A program made the position numbers and the translations under genes. Source: Lunularia cruciata (taxonomy: Eukaryota; Streptophyta; Marchantiopsida; Lunulariales; Lunulariaceae). Taken from it: 64,000 bases of DNA. The stretch lies in the NCBI GenBank assembly GCA_948567375.1, contig OX419761.1, forward strand, positions 47,990,501-48,054,500, read 5' to 3'. Below, in pieces: positions 34,828 through 46,181 of the stretch. How positions within the stretch are numbered: position 1 is the first letter of the stretch; each line of letters begins with the position of its first letter. The notes under the pieces were generated by a model. That model was not told where the DNA came from. It searched no databases and worked only from the letters and a program-made list of their open reading frames with translations.

Positions 34828-37800
34828 ATGGTGAATGAATTTCCGATGACGGGGGGCCACACCTTTGTATTTTGTTCTTGTGATCTCAATCTCCCGGTGA
34901 CATTCTGTGTTGAAGCTTTGGATGGCGAACCAACGGCGTCCAGCTCCTCAGGTGCAATTATTACTTCGTTGGTCAATATCATGCCATTACGTTTTATTTT
35001 GTTGTGCTGTTTATTACACGTCTGTGTTGTTTCGATGCCCCGGACCCGAACTGATGTCATTTTGGAAAATGTGAATGTTAATCAGTTCTGGATGATTGGT
35101 ACCCTGTACCCGAGCTCTACGTGGAATGTAGCTTGTACATCGATGGTGTGTTATTTGGTCTACCTACAAGAACAAGGCAAGATTTTTGATGATAATCTTT
35201 TGTAAGTGATATGTTTTGAAGTTTCTATTTGGAGCCCTCGATGCTTTTATCTTGCCTTGGACAATACTGAATTCTGAGTGTTGAAAATCTTACTTGCAGA
35301 TTGGCATCATTAGAGAAGCCTTATCGTTGGAATGAGCTGGTGACACTAAGCGCCAAGTATAGAGATCTTACGGCTAATGCGCAACTTGCGCTGACGGTAA
35401 GCGAACTTGAGATTGTGATCTCGAATTTTGACACAAAATTTAATATTCACCAGTGGAGTTACTGGACAAGATCAACTCCTTTTGTGAGGTTTGAGCTGGT
35501 GAATATCTGGGCTGAGAGTTGGAGTCCTTTCGCTGAAATGTCTCTAGGTCTGGGATGTTTCTCAACCAAGGCAAGAAGTAGCAGTTGGAGGAGCAACGTT
35601 GCTCTTGTTCAACAGCAGAAAGCAGCTCAAGACCGGCAAGCAAAAGTTGCGACTTTGGCGTGGATGCGAGGCTGATGGCTCCGTCTCTACTAGTACCCCA
35701 GGAAAGGTGCGTGCTCCATGACGTAAATCGCCTGGTTTTCCTCATATCATGTGACTTATGGAGCAGGAAGCGCAGTCCAGCAAATTCTGTTGGCACCTAC
35801 ATAAACGAGAAAGAAGAAAGTTTTAAATCCTTTTTATCAAAGTGCTTGCAGACATCATTGCTTAACTGCAATCGACTAGAAAAGTGAAGAGAGACACCCA
35901 GGAGAAGAGTTGCCAAGCGTTTTGACATATGACAGATCAGAAAAGTTTAAGAGCCATGGACCGGGAGTTTGATAATGTCAGGACCAGAATAGAATAAAGG
36001 GTCCGCGTCAATGTCAGGCAGTTATTCTCGTGTTCTTTCATTCCGATCACAGTAAGTCTAGTCCCACGGTTAAAAATGGGATTTTGGTTTGCACGATCTT
36101 GTGAAATGCATGGAATGTCTATGAACAAGTTCTGCCACGACATGATGGCCTTGCGGTCGGATTGTCAAGAATGATGTAGATTCTAACCAGGTTGAAACTA
36201 AAGATTCAGATTCGAATCTACTGGACCGAGGTTTTCAGTATATATTGTCTTGTGGACACGAAGTAGGTACCTAAACATGAACGTGGAGAGGTGGAGAGAC
36301 TTGAGAAGCTTGTCAACAAGTATGAGAGAGGGCAGTTACCGCACATGGACTGGCTGGATCGATTAACCTTCAAGGCAATTGAAAGTTTGAAAGTTGAAGA
36401 GAGCAAGCGCACCGGGAAAACTCACCTTCACCTCGTTGTGGATCTCCGCACCTTTGAGCATCCTGTAGCTTTTCAGGTTGGTATAAAAGCTCTACCTCAC
36501 AGGCTGGGAGTTTGACTGATGACCACACTTGGTTCATGCATGCAAGGTTTTGCATCCCATTACTTAATGGATGCAAGGTTTTGAGTTAATCTATCAGTTC
36601 AGCATAACCTCAAATAGGGCTAGGGAACCAGATCACCAATTTGAGGCCGTTCACTATTTCATTAGCTCTATTTCCCTTCTCTCTTCATTACAACCAAGGT
36701 AAATGAGTTCAAGATCGTTGTCTAGTCATTAAGTTGGAAAGAAATTTCGGAGTTGTGTTACAAACAGTCGAAATAGCCATCACACCTACAGAAAGGTCCG
36801 ATTGAGCTTCACTATTGTTTCAGAGGTGGTACACTGCGTGTCGAGTCTTACACAAAGTGCGTGACACAGGAGGGTTAGCTGAACTCGACCAGATCAATAG
36901 TTTAGCTTTGCTATCCTGAAATCATAATAACCACGTCCACCTGGGAAGATTATCATACTGACGCCCGGTGTTGCAGGAACTTGGAGCACATTTGTTGACA
37001 CAGTCCCCCAACTTCTCATCAAATAAGCTGGTAACTGTTTTGGACCCTGAAGTGGGTCGTCAGAATCCCTCAGAAAACAAACAGCTGAAGTTAGCACGGA
37101 GTGTTACTCGTGGTCTAATAGATCGGGATCTGAAGCCGAACTCGAGCGAGAAGAAGTGAGCATTGCCTCGACTCCTGTCTTCATGCTTATGGACAGATTT
37201 TAGGCGGCCATTGAAACTGATTCATAAAGTGGTCTTAATCACAACTTATACTGGTTTTCAGAGAAATACAGAAGATCCTGAAGCATCCACCCACAAGAAT
37301 TCTGAATGGAGATGAGCGACAACTTTTGTGGAAGTTTCGGTTCTCACTGATGTCAGACAAGCGATCTTTAACAAAGTTCCTGCGTTGCGTCGATTGGAGT
37401 GATGCCCAGGTAGTTTTTCCATACGCAGGACTTGATTGCCAGATGAGTACGCTTATCTGTCCGATACAAGAGAACTCAACAGCCAAAGGAGTTACGTTGT
37501 TTTGTGAAATTGATCGCCAGAATATGGTATGTTTTACACATTTAATTAGAGGCTAAAATATTTGGAGTAACCGCTGGTTGTGAATTTCACCATCAGGAAG
37601 CAAAACAAGCGATTGATCTCATGAAAAAATGGGCGCCCATTGACATAGCAGACGCTCTGGAACTGCTATCCCCCGTCTTTGAGAGCGAAGAGGTTGGCTA
37701 TCTTGACCTCTATCAAGTCAGTCTAGGTATGCATGCTTGTTGGACAACAGTAAAATGGACCGTGTCAACATATTTGAGATACTTATCGATCACATTCGTT

Positions 37801-40800
37801 AAGCATATTGGACCTTTTGGTTGTCAGTGAGGATGCTCGGTTCATAAAGCTTCCGGTGCTGAAGACAACACTGCAAAAGCAGATGACCTGGTTGTCTAAA
37901 CACAAGGAAATCTGTAACTTACTGGGAAGCATGAATCAGATCATGCTTCTTCTCTAATGTGGAATGCGTTGTCTTCTACAGGTCAGGGCTTACGCAGTTT
38001 CAGTGTTGGAGCGGGCTGATGATGAAGAATTTGGATGCTATCTGCTACAACTTGTTCAGGCTCTGCGTTATGAGAGATCTGATAAATCTCGTCTGACCTT
38101 TTTTCTTGTGGAAAGAGGTCCAATACTAGATGCTTAGACTCACCCAGTATTAGCATCTTCGTATATTCAGAATATGTTCTTCCGTGCTATACTCAACGAT
38201 TTTATTTTGGAGTTATTCTTTTCGTAAGGGGACAACAGGGCAAATGACAAAAGAAATAAGCTATCAGGCTTCTTTATTGTTGATTCTTAAAGGAAAGACT
38301 TTTATTCAGTTGAGGATTACTCATTTTGTGACTAAATGTTTTATCAGTACGTGCCACTTTTTATTTGTATGTTTTCTGTCCTTATGCAATATTTACAAAG
38401 TTCTGAAGTAAAAGTTCGTGTTGTTGGATACTTGCAGTCATATCGAACCCGGAGCTGTCCAGCTTCCTTCGATGGTACGTTGCGGTGGAGTTGAAAGATG
38501 TATCTTATGCCAGACGATACTATTGCATCTATGAGATCTTGGAAGATTTCCTGAAGAAGGTCCGTACTCTCTGGCCAAGAAATCGTATAGTTTTAGCTTG
38601 AGCTTCATGGTGAGAGACAAGCAGAATTAAAACGGAATGTGAACCTATAAAGCGCGGTGAAGGAGCTACGTCGGTTATCATGACTGTTGTGAGGCTCACA
38701 CGGTGTATTTTGCAGCAAACTTCTATAGTTTGATGCTTAATTTCTTTAGCATCCCTTTGTAATGTGCAGTCAGCTGCAGGAGAGAAGCAGTGGCAGAACA
38801 TGGTACGACAGACAGAGTTAACAGCGCAGCTCTGCACAATTACGCGTGATGTGAAAAACGCTAGAGGCGGAACGAAGAAAATGATAGAAAAACTCCGGCA
38901 GCTGCTCTCGGGTCTGCTTAGTGAGTTGACGTATTTTGATGAGGTATCCTGAATCCTATCTAGTAGATGTACGGCATCTCTCTGTGTACTTGCAGGTCGG
39001 TCAATATGTGGTTATGAGTTGTCCAATGTTGTTGCAAAAGACTCTGGCGCATGGAAAGGGATATTACTCTGCTGGTGGATTGTTTCCAATCAGCCGACTA
39101 GGCTTTGTTCGGTGCTGTTGCTCGGTTATGTGCGCGGGTTGCTTGTCACTATGGACAACTCTAGGAACATCGTATTCATTCCATAAGCAACTTCTTGACT
39201 TCCAATACTGGGCGAATGTCATAAATATATCATGGTTGCGTTTTATTCTCAGTGAACCAAAGGAATTCTGCAGCATTCTTTGACAATCAGAGTTGTCATT
39301 ACTAGAGAAGTTATAGGTGCACCTACTCATGTTTAGTTTACAAGGTCAATCCTTGTAACTCAATCAGCAACGTCATTGTACTTGGTGGTCTCAGATCATA
39401 ATTTCTGTAATTAGCCAGTGTGCATCGAGTTTTGGCACTGGGTATGGGTACTAGGTTAACATCGTTAACTTGTTGAGTCTGATGACATTGCAGCCCATAA
39501 GTCTACCATTGGACCCAAAGGTCATGATCACAGGGATCATTCCAGCAGAGTCATCCATCTTCAAAAGTACGCTTCATCCTCTCCGGTTGACATTTCGAAC
39601 AGAATCGGGCGGGAAGTGCCAGATAATTTTCAAGAAAGGCGACGATATGCGTCAAGATCAACTGGTAGGTGGCATATCCTTTACTGATAGTTCCCCTCTG
39701 AAGTACGTTGGCGTAAGAAACAAAGTATGTTCAAGTATACAGAAGCCATAAAGATGACGAATTAGCTTGTTCTTTTGTTGTCGAGTTCTCGAAACCGGCT
39801 GCTCTGTCAAGAGCCATGCCCATTTTGTTTTGTCGAAGTTATTCCTCCTCAGCGCCAATTTCTTTCAAGGGCAATTTCTGTTGGCCGCAACTAAGTAACG
39901 AAGTGCAGGCGGGAGGCGGTCAACTTCCATTCTGCTTTCCCATGTTTATTGTTTTGATGTCATGGGGTCACTGGCCACAAAGGAACGACATCTAGTTGGA
40001 GATATTAATACAATGTATAATTTTGTCTCGCAGGTGATTCAAATGGTTTCTCTGATGGATAGATTGCTGAAATTAGAGAATCTCGATCTTCAACTAACAC
40101 CCTACAAAGTCCTGGCAACAGCACAGGATGAGGGGATGGTCGAGTTCATTCAGTCAACATCTCTAGCGCAGGTGTGGATGTTTGACCTGCGATTCTTTGA
40201 ATGACATTTCTATGGAGTGATATTAGATTTATCTTGAAATTCTGATTTTCTCACCTGACCAGACTCATAGACCAGACTTAATACCCGCTCCATTGATATC
40301 TACAGGTTCTAGGTGATTACAAAACGATCATTAACTACTTCAAGGAGTATCATCCGGATGAGCATGGTCCGTTTGGCATCACTGCAGCATGTCTAGAAAC
40401 ATTTGTAAGAAGCTGTGCAGGATATTGTGTCATCATGTACATTCTTGGTGTTGGTGACAGGTACATTTCTCTTTGTCATGTTCTTTCTATTGCTCAGTCA
40501 CTTTCGTCAAGACTGGTACTATCTGGAGTTCGATTACACATGAGACATAGCGGACTCAACAGAAATGCGATGTCTAGAAGTAAATAATAATCAAGTCGTT
40601 TTTTTGGTCCATTTTCTGCCTTCAGACATCTCGATAATCTTCTCCTTACGAAAGATGGGAGGTTGTTTCACATCGATTTCGGCTTTATATTGGGTCGTGA
40701 CCCTAAGCCTTTCCCTCCTCCTATGAAGTTATGCAAGGAGATGGTTGAGGCCATGGGTGGAGCTGAAAGGTGAGAAATTGCATGATATCTTGTATGAGTG

Positions 40801-41609
40801 GTAACATGTTACCACTCATACTGTGTACTTCGAAGAAATAAATGCAGTTGCGGTTCAACCGCAACTGCAATTCTAGGGATCTTTCTTCTCTATTTATAAA
40901 GGACAGTATGGTAGAATCAGTGCTTCACGATACTATCAATAAACATTCGCATTTTCATGGCAAGATTTACATTTTTTAGTGATATAGCACGATCAAGAAT
41001 AGCTTCGAAGTTCTTGTACTGAAGAAATGTGGTTGATGCTCTCTTCAGCGAGCATTATGGAAGGTTCAAGTCCTTCTGCTGTGAGGCATACAACATCCTT
41101 CGCAAGTCGAGCAATCTCATTCTAAATCTTTTCCATCTCATGGCTGGCGCCAACATACCTGACATAGCCTCAGATCCTGAGAAGGGAATTTTGAAGGTGC
41201 AGGTTCTTTTTCCTTTTCCGTATCCTCTCTGAAATCAGTAGATAGTTGACGATTGAATTAATTGTATCATTCTCTATTTGTTTCTGTTCATGCCCCTTAA
41301 TCTATCTATAGCTTTGTTCAATGTTGTATACATACATTCCCTACGAACTCCCTGACTTTCTCAGTAACATTAACTCGGATATTATCTATAAGAAAGATCC
41401 CTATGAATACTAATAACAATCGGTATCTCAGTAAACATCATTGATACGGATATTCGGCTCTCTGGATACAGATTCAAGAGAAGTTTCGACTGGATTTGGA
41501 TGATGAAGAAGCCGTTCAGTTCTTTCAATCTCTAATCACTGATAGTGTTAGTGCCTTATTTCCACAAATGGTTGAGACGATCCATCGATGGGCTCAATAT
41601 TGGCGGTAA
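34828..41609 (+). CDS. VPS34: Class III phosphatidylinositol 3-kinase (VPS34), 17 coding exons
   Basis: Phosphorylates phosphatidylinositol to PI3P for endosome/vacuole traffic and autophagy. In other eukaryotes it works with VPS15 and ATG6. Exons: 34828-34951, 35086-35176, 35300-35396, 35548-35706, 36267-36476, 36977-37155, 37262-37409, 37597-37692, 37982-38117, 38438-38559, 38770-38943, 39494-39664, 40034-40171, 40306-40460, 40626-40769, 41049-41196, 41472-41609. They total 2430 nt with consistent phases, 809 residues, close to the plant family size. C2 domain about 1-160, helical domain about 240-500, kinase about 510-809. FKKGDD (558-563) holds the ATP-binding lysines, the catalytic loop is GDRHLDN (665-671) and DFG is 684-686. 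The C-terminus is HRWAQYWR. Start: first ATG after an in-frame TAA. Intron 2 is GC-AG. The terminal exon is duplicated. Gene structure is intact. Confidence 0.95.
35177..35299 (+). other. VPS34 intron 2, a GC-AG intron
   Basis: Exon 2 must end at ...ACAAG to join in phase with exon 3 and give [18 protein letters not shown], the conserved family sequence. The donor is AAG|GCAAGA with GC instead of GT, and the acceptor is TTGCAG. A perfect GTAAGT donor exists 25 nt downstream (35202), but using it would retain an in-frame TGA at 35187-35189 and put exon 3 out of phase. Confidence 0.8.
40792..40821. repeat. 30-bp perfect palindrome in VPS34 intron 15
   Basis: Arms GTATGAGTGGTAACA and its exact reverse complement, with no spacer. 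It would form a 15-bp hairpin in RNA or cruciform in DNA. It lies 23 nt after the exon 15 donor. Confidence 0.9.
40843..40869. repeat. 27-bp palindrome in VPS34 intron 15
   Basis: Arms TGCAGTTGCGGTT and its exact reverse complement around a single C. Only 21 bp separate it from the previous palindrome. Confidence 0.9.
41472..41609 (+). other. VPS34 terminal exon, proximal copy (17a)
   Basis: Preceded by GATACAG acceptor. It encodes 45 residues from [18 protein letters not shown] to HRWAQYWR and a TAA stop. Together with copy 17b it forms a tandem duplication of period 241 bp that includes the upstream intron end (from about 41420) and about 20 bp past the stop. Confidence 0.9.
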
Positions 41610-41712
41610 TGGGGTACAACCGCTGATAATGTCAGTGCCGTAATATGGAAGTACTGACGTTGCGATACCTGCGTAAACGTCATTGATAACGGACTCGGCT
41701 CTTTGGCTACAG

Positions 41713-41850
41713 ATTCAAGAGAAGTTTCGACTGGATTTGGATGATGAAGCAGCAGTGCAGTTCTTTCAATCGCTAATTACTGACAGTGTCAGTGCCTTAT
41801 TTCCACAAATGGTTGAGACCATCCACCGATGGTCTCAATACTGGCGATGA
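41713..41850 (+). CDS. VPS34: VPS34 alternative terminal exon, distal copy (17b)
   Basis: Same length (138 nt) and same phase as 17a, with its own CTACAG acceptor and a TGA stop. It would be used by splicing exon 16 (ending 41196) over 17a. Of 12 codons that differ from 17a, ten are synonymous and two change the residue (DDEEAV to DDEAAV, RWAQYWR to RWSQYWR). The pattern indicates selection on both copies. The C-terminal helix encoded here is the membrane-contact and catalysis-critical end of VPS34 kinases in other organisms. Confidence 0.75.
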   Translation: MQEKFRLDLDDEAAVQFFQSLITDSVSALFPQMVETIHRWSQYWR

Positions 41851-42500
41851 TGGAGTGCAGCCACTGCGCGATGTTCGAAGTCTTGGTGGAGAAGAAGTTT
41901 CGACAGCGTACAAGTAGGGCATAAATTTGTACAGGAAGGGGTTGTGATGCAAGACCTTGTTCATGTACCCTTCTGACAATGGTCCATGCGCAGCACTTGG
42001 CTCAATCCTCATCCATCGGTTTCTCCTGCAAACCCTAAAGTGTGATCTTGTACAATGCAGATGACAATTTAGGACTTTGTAAGTAAGAACAGGAGGAGAG
42101 TAAGTTACAGGAGGAACAGTCTTTTCTTTGTACAATGAGTCTGTGTAACGTTAGACTTTCGGTTAAAGGCACAGTTGGATATGTGTAGATATCAATACAG
42201 GGCCCTGCCTTGTAATCGTCCCATTCAAGTGGAGAGGTAGAAAAGTCCTACCATCAGAAGCCTCCAACTATGTTACGTTGTCGAATATATGGTGGTTTCT
42301 GGCCACAGAACGAATAACCAGTTGCAAAGATTAATTCAGCAGTTCGCTATACATTTTGCGTGCATGTACATAAACATTTTGTTTACAATGTTCTTTGTCT
42401 CGTCGTACATTTCAGGTTGTACCCTCAGTAATGACGCAATTAGCCGTGGGTTCCTTCTCTTTGTTGCTTACTACCTGTCTTTTTGACCATGCTTGTCATA

Positions 42501-42530
42501 GCTCAGAGCGAAGGACCCTTCGCTCTGAGC
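42501..42530. repeat. Perfect 14-bp inverted repeat with 2-nt loop
   Basis: Arms GCTCAGAGCGAAGG and CCTTCGCTCTGAGC around AC. Not followed by a T-run, and this is not bacterial DNA, so it is not read as a terminator. Confidence 0.9.
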
Positions 42531-42682
42531 CATATAGGAGGAATATATGTGTCTACAGTCATGGCGATCTTTACTGGGTTTCCTCAATGTGTCAGAGTCA
42601 GTCCAGTCAGACGTGGGCATAGAACTGGGTTGTTTACAACGGGCTCTGTATTCCATTATACAATATGTCTACAGTTTTTCTA

Positions 42683-43428
42683 ATTCAGATGCTTCATCGG
42701 TTGCATCTTGCTTGTGGTTACGCTATGTATACTAGATCTCTGCTGGTGTTACTCATGAAATGTTTCAATTATGTCTTTACTTCGTCTTACCTTCGTATTG
42801 TTAGTTTCACTTAATTACCATTTCCTGAGTTGCTATTCATTTCGATTTGCACACATCCATGTTTATATTTCATCTGCAATTCATATGCACTTAGTGGGTT
42901 CTAGATTCTCCGTTCTTCGAACAGCTTCTGCTCTCATTTCCTCTATGCCCACAGTTTTAGGACTAAAGCGTTCGTAGAGCATGCTGCGAAATACATTATC
43001 CGGTCCTCTCACGCTTTGCTCCGACACAGCTAAGACACCATCCACTCCTCTCCCACTTCGCTCCACTCCACCCATCCTCAACTGAAGCTGTCTTTTCCTC
43101 CTTGCTCGATGTTTCTCTGTTCAATGCTCCTCCTCTCCTCTCAATTTCAGATGCTTAATCGGTTGTCTTGGTTCTTATTCCTTGATGTATGCTAGTTCTC
43201 TGCAGGTGCTACTTATTAATTATGTCCTTACTTCTGCTCCATTTCCCATATGTCCTTACTTACGCTTATCTCCGTAATGTTAGCTTCCACTTGCTTAGAT
43301 TAAATTCATTTCGATTCGCATACGGTCATGCATTTCATATGCACGTTCTCAGTTCCATACTTAGTGGGTTCTGGATCCCTCGTCCTTCGAACGGCTTCGC
43401 TCCCATTTCTCTATATGTCTACGGTCTT
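42683..43428. repeat. Diverged tandem duplication, offset 462 bp
   Basis: Unit 1 (42683 to about 42960) and unit 2 (43145 to about 43428) share in order TTCAGATGCTT..ATCGGTTG, TCATTTCGATTYGCA, CATTTCATATGCAC-like, CTTAGTGGGTTCT and CTTCGAACRGCTTC. The first unit has an extra tail of about 180 bp before the second begins. Confidence 0.75.
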
Positions 43429-44120
43429 CATCTATATGTGAACCTGTCACATTTGTCATTCTCCACAGCTTAGCTTCCCACGTCAACATTAAAAGTACTA
43501 TAGATGCTCCAACCATAATTAGTTCATACTTTTGAAGCACACTGGGTAATCTTTACCTTTAGTTTAAAGAGTAGATATTCTAAACTCTGAAGAATTAGAT
43601 GGAGGTCCAACAATCTATATACTCTTCACACACGTAGCTAGACAGCTCTGCAGTCTTTCTATTATAAACTTATCTTGCAGTATTACGTATTTTATGCACG
43701 GTATATTGGTCTCTTGTCCGGGTCGCGCATGTAATATCTACTCACTACTTGCCCCTCGCTCACTCCCTCCTAGGCGTCAGAAAGCTCCTGTCCTCCCCTG
43801 GCTGCTTGCCTTCGTGGTCTCGCACGTTCCTCTGATGCTATCTCTCTGCTCCAAATGCTGTCCTCCCTGCTCTCCCTGCACTTTACTTCTCACTTTCCAA
43901 TACTTTCTTCACTCGCATATTGCATTCTGATTTCTTTCCCTTATTGCTTCTATTCCTGCAATACTACCAGTTTTCTTTCAAGTACTACTACCAAGGTGCG
44001 CCTCATGTCCATCTTTGCCAATGCTTCGATTCTGCATCCGCCCATGCTCATTATCTTTCAAAATCTCCCTTCTTCTTTTGTCCCTCCTCCTACCCATCCA
44101 CGGCCCGATAGGTTCCAGCC

Positions 44121-44363
44121 ATGGCTACCATGGTTCTTGAGCGGCATCTTTTGGAAGCAACCGAGTTCGCCTTTGGCTTTGATGAGCTAAAGAGAAACTG
44201 GGTACGAGCGCTACTGGCATTCGCCCCGCTACTTGGCACTTCGTGGGGCACTGACGGGACGGGAACAAAGTATTTGTATGAACATTACTTTTGTGGAATT
44301 AGTATAGGCTCCATAATGTACTTACTAATCAATGAAAACTATAATATTCTTAGTGCTTATTAG
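44121..44363 (+). CDS. Possible first exon or gene fragment, hypothetical
   Basis: ATG-started frame beginning MATMVLERHLLEATEFAFGF and DELKRNWVRALLAFAPLLG. The first 50 codons use CG-containing, gene-like codons, then composition drops abruptly to AT-rich at about 44270. A potential donor A|GTATTTG lies at that border (44270), so the real exon may be 44121-44269 with the remainder intron or unrelated DNA. No family recognised. The upstream 400 bp are pyrimidine-rich like a 5' UTR/promoter. It may be a truncated gene cut by the AT-rich block. Confidence 0.3.
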   Translation: MATMVLERHLLEATEFAFGFDELKRNWVRALLAFAPLLGTSWGTDGTGTKYLYEHYFCGISIGSIMYLLINENYNILSAY

Positions 44364-46099
44364 AAAAGTAAAATGGATTTAAAATCTTCTCAACTTTTGC
44401 GAGAGACACCATTATATAATGAAATAGCTGACAAAATACTGCTTCCTCTACCACAATGACCAACTATTGATTGAAAGACTTGTTTTAAACAAAATAAATC
44501 ATATTTAAACAATTATCAAGAGCTTTGAGATAGAAACTCATATATTTTGCTAAAATTCCGTAAGTTTAGTTGTTCCATGGTTTTGGATTTGTACGAAAGT
44601 CATAATTTGTATCTTGTCTATAATACTGTATATGCGTATTTAGCTTATGTATTATACGTGTAATTTGCCTACTTACACTAAGCTAAATAAGTTAAATAAA
44701 CCTATAAGCTAGGTTTAGTTGCATGTAAGTTACACATGCTTGAGGTTCTTAAAACCAAAGAGAATATCAGTTTTATTAGTATTTGTGTATGAAGATCAAG
44801 CAAATTGTTTAATTGATTTATTGAGTAAGATGTACATATACTACCACTTATTATATGATTAATATTTACTCCTTATTATATGATTAATATTTAAGAACTA
44901 GAGAGAGCATCATGACTTGTGCAACATGACTTGGTATACTATATTAAATTAGTCATATAAATAGCGGATCCATGCAATATGAAATGGATCCTTTGGTTGG
45001 TTTATATATGGTTGCACTAAGTACTTGTAAGTTCATGGATTATTGTATTATACACTTATATGTTTCATTTAAAAATAATATCTCTATATAGTGGATCTTT
45101 TATTGCGTTTTAGCAAGAGGAAGGGATAGTATATATTTGAGAAGATTAAATTTGGTAGATTGTATGACTTCTATGCATTAATGTTTATCTTGAGGTTTGT
45201 CCAATGTGCAATATACCTTAATGCGTGTACATAAGAGAAGTTATATGAGAGATTTATATAAAGCTATATGGAGATGTTTTTCGTTGTGTGATGGTCTTAT
45301 GGTTCGCTCTTCAATAGCTTGCAATTCCTTGAACAACTCTTATTATTCTATTTATACTCTTTTATTTAGGTCTATATAAACTACATGATAGTTTATAGAT
45401 TATATCTTCTTGATGATAAAATTCTTATTCTAGATAGAGATAATAAACTCTTACTGCTATCGAGTTCTTTGAGAGGATTGTGACATTAAGTCACTTGCTT
45501 GGACCTTGTATATCTTAGGGATACCTTAATTAGCTATTTAAGACTTCCCTTGCTCCTAGGTTCTTAGATTCATGTCATTTTCAATTCTAAGGTATTATTA
45601 TGAAGTACATTAGCTGTGGAAGAACTCATCTATACTAGTAGTATTTCCTCCTTATGAAGATACTCTTTGGGAGAATAATTTAGGAGTTCTTTATTATTTT
45701 CCAATTCATTAGATTTGATTGATCTCCTTATAGATATCAGATTATAGATATTTTATTTTATTTTATTTATTTATTTATAATTTTAGATTATAGATTTATA
45801 GATCCTAGATTACATTGATATTTTGCATTATTTGTATAAAATATTATATATATATAATCATACATTTCAGAATCTTTTATCTTAATAGAAAAATATCATA
45901 AATTAGGTAAAATTATAAATAATAATTCTTTTACTATAATTTCAATTTGAAGGATAATATTGATTACTAAAATTTACCTTGTTTCCTTGAGCTAGATTTA
46001 AATTTAATATATGAAAATTTTGATCATTATAGATCCATGTTATGAAAATTTTATTCACATTATGATTGATCTTCTAACTTCTTTTGAGTGAGTGTTATT

Positions 46100-46107
46100 A
46101 TATATAT

Positions 46108-46158
<51 letters not shown>

Positions 46159-46181
46159 TATTTATTTATATTTATATATAG
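46100..46181. repeat. (TTTA)n microsatellite
   Basis: About 20 near-perfect TTTA units, bounded by TATATA on both sides. Confidence 0.95.

Larger units (their letters stand above)
41851..44120. other. VPS34 3' flank and intergenic DNA
   Basis: Probable 3' UTR to about 42150 (TTTTCTTTGTACAAT near 42121-42135 may mark its end). Beyond it lie a hairpin (42501-42530), a diverged tandem duplication (42683-43428) and, from 43720, a C-rich pyrimidine strand with open but unrecognised frames. No gene assigned. Confidence 0.4.

Noticed and set aside
37820-37960. Coding-like stretch in VPS34 intron 8 ([19 protein letters not shown])
   Set aside because: Exons 8 and 9 join in phase and match the family without it, and the stretch has no counterpart in known VPS34 proteins.
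42501-42530. Intrinsic terminator
   Set aside because: No T-run follows and this is eukaryotic DNA.
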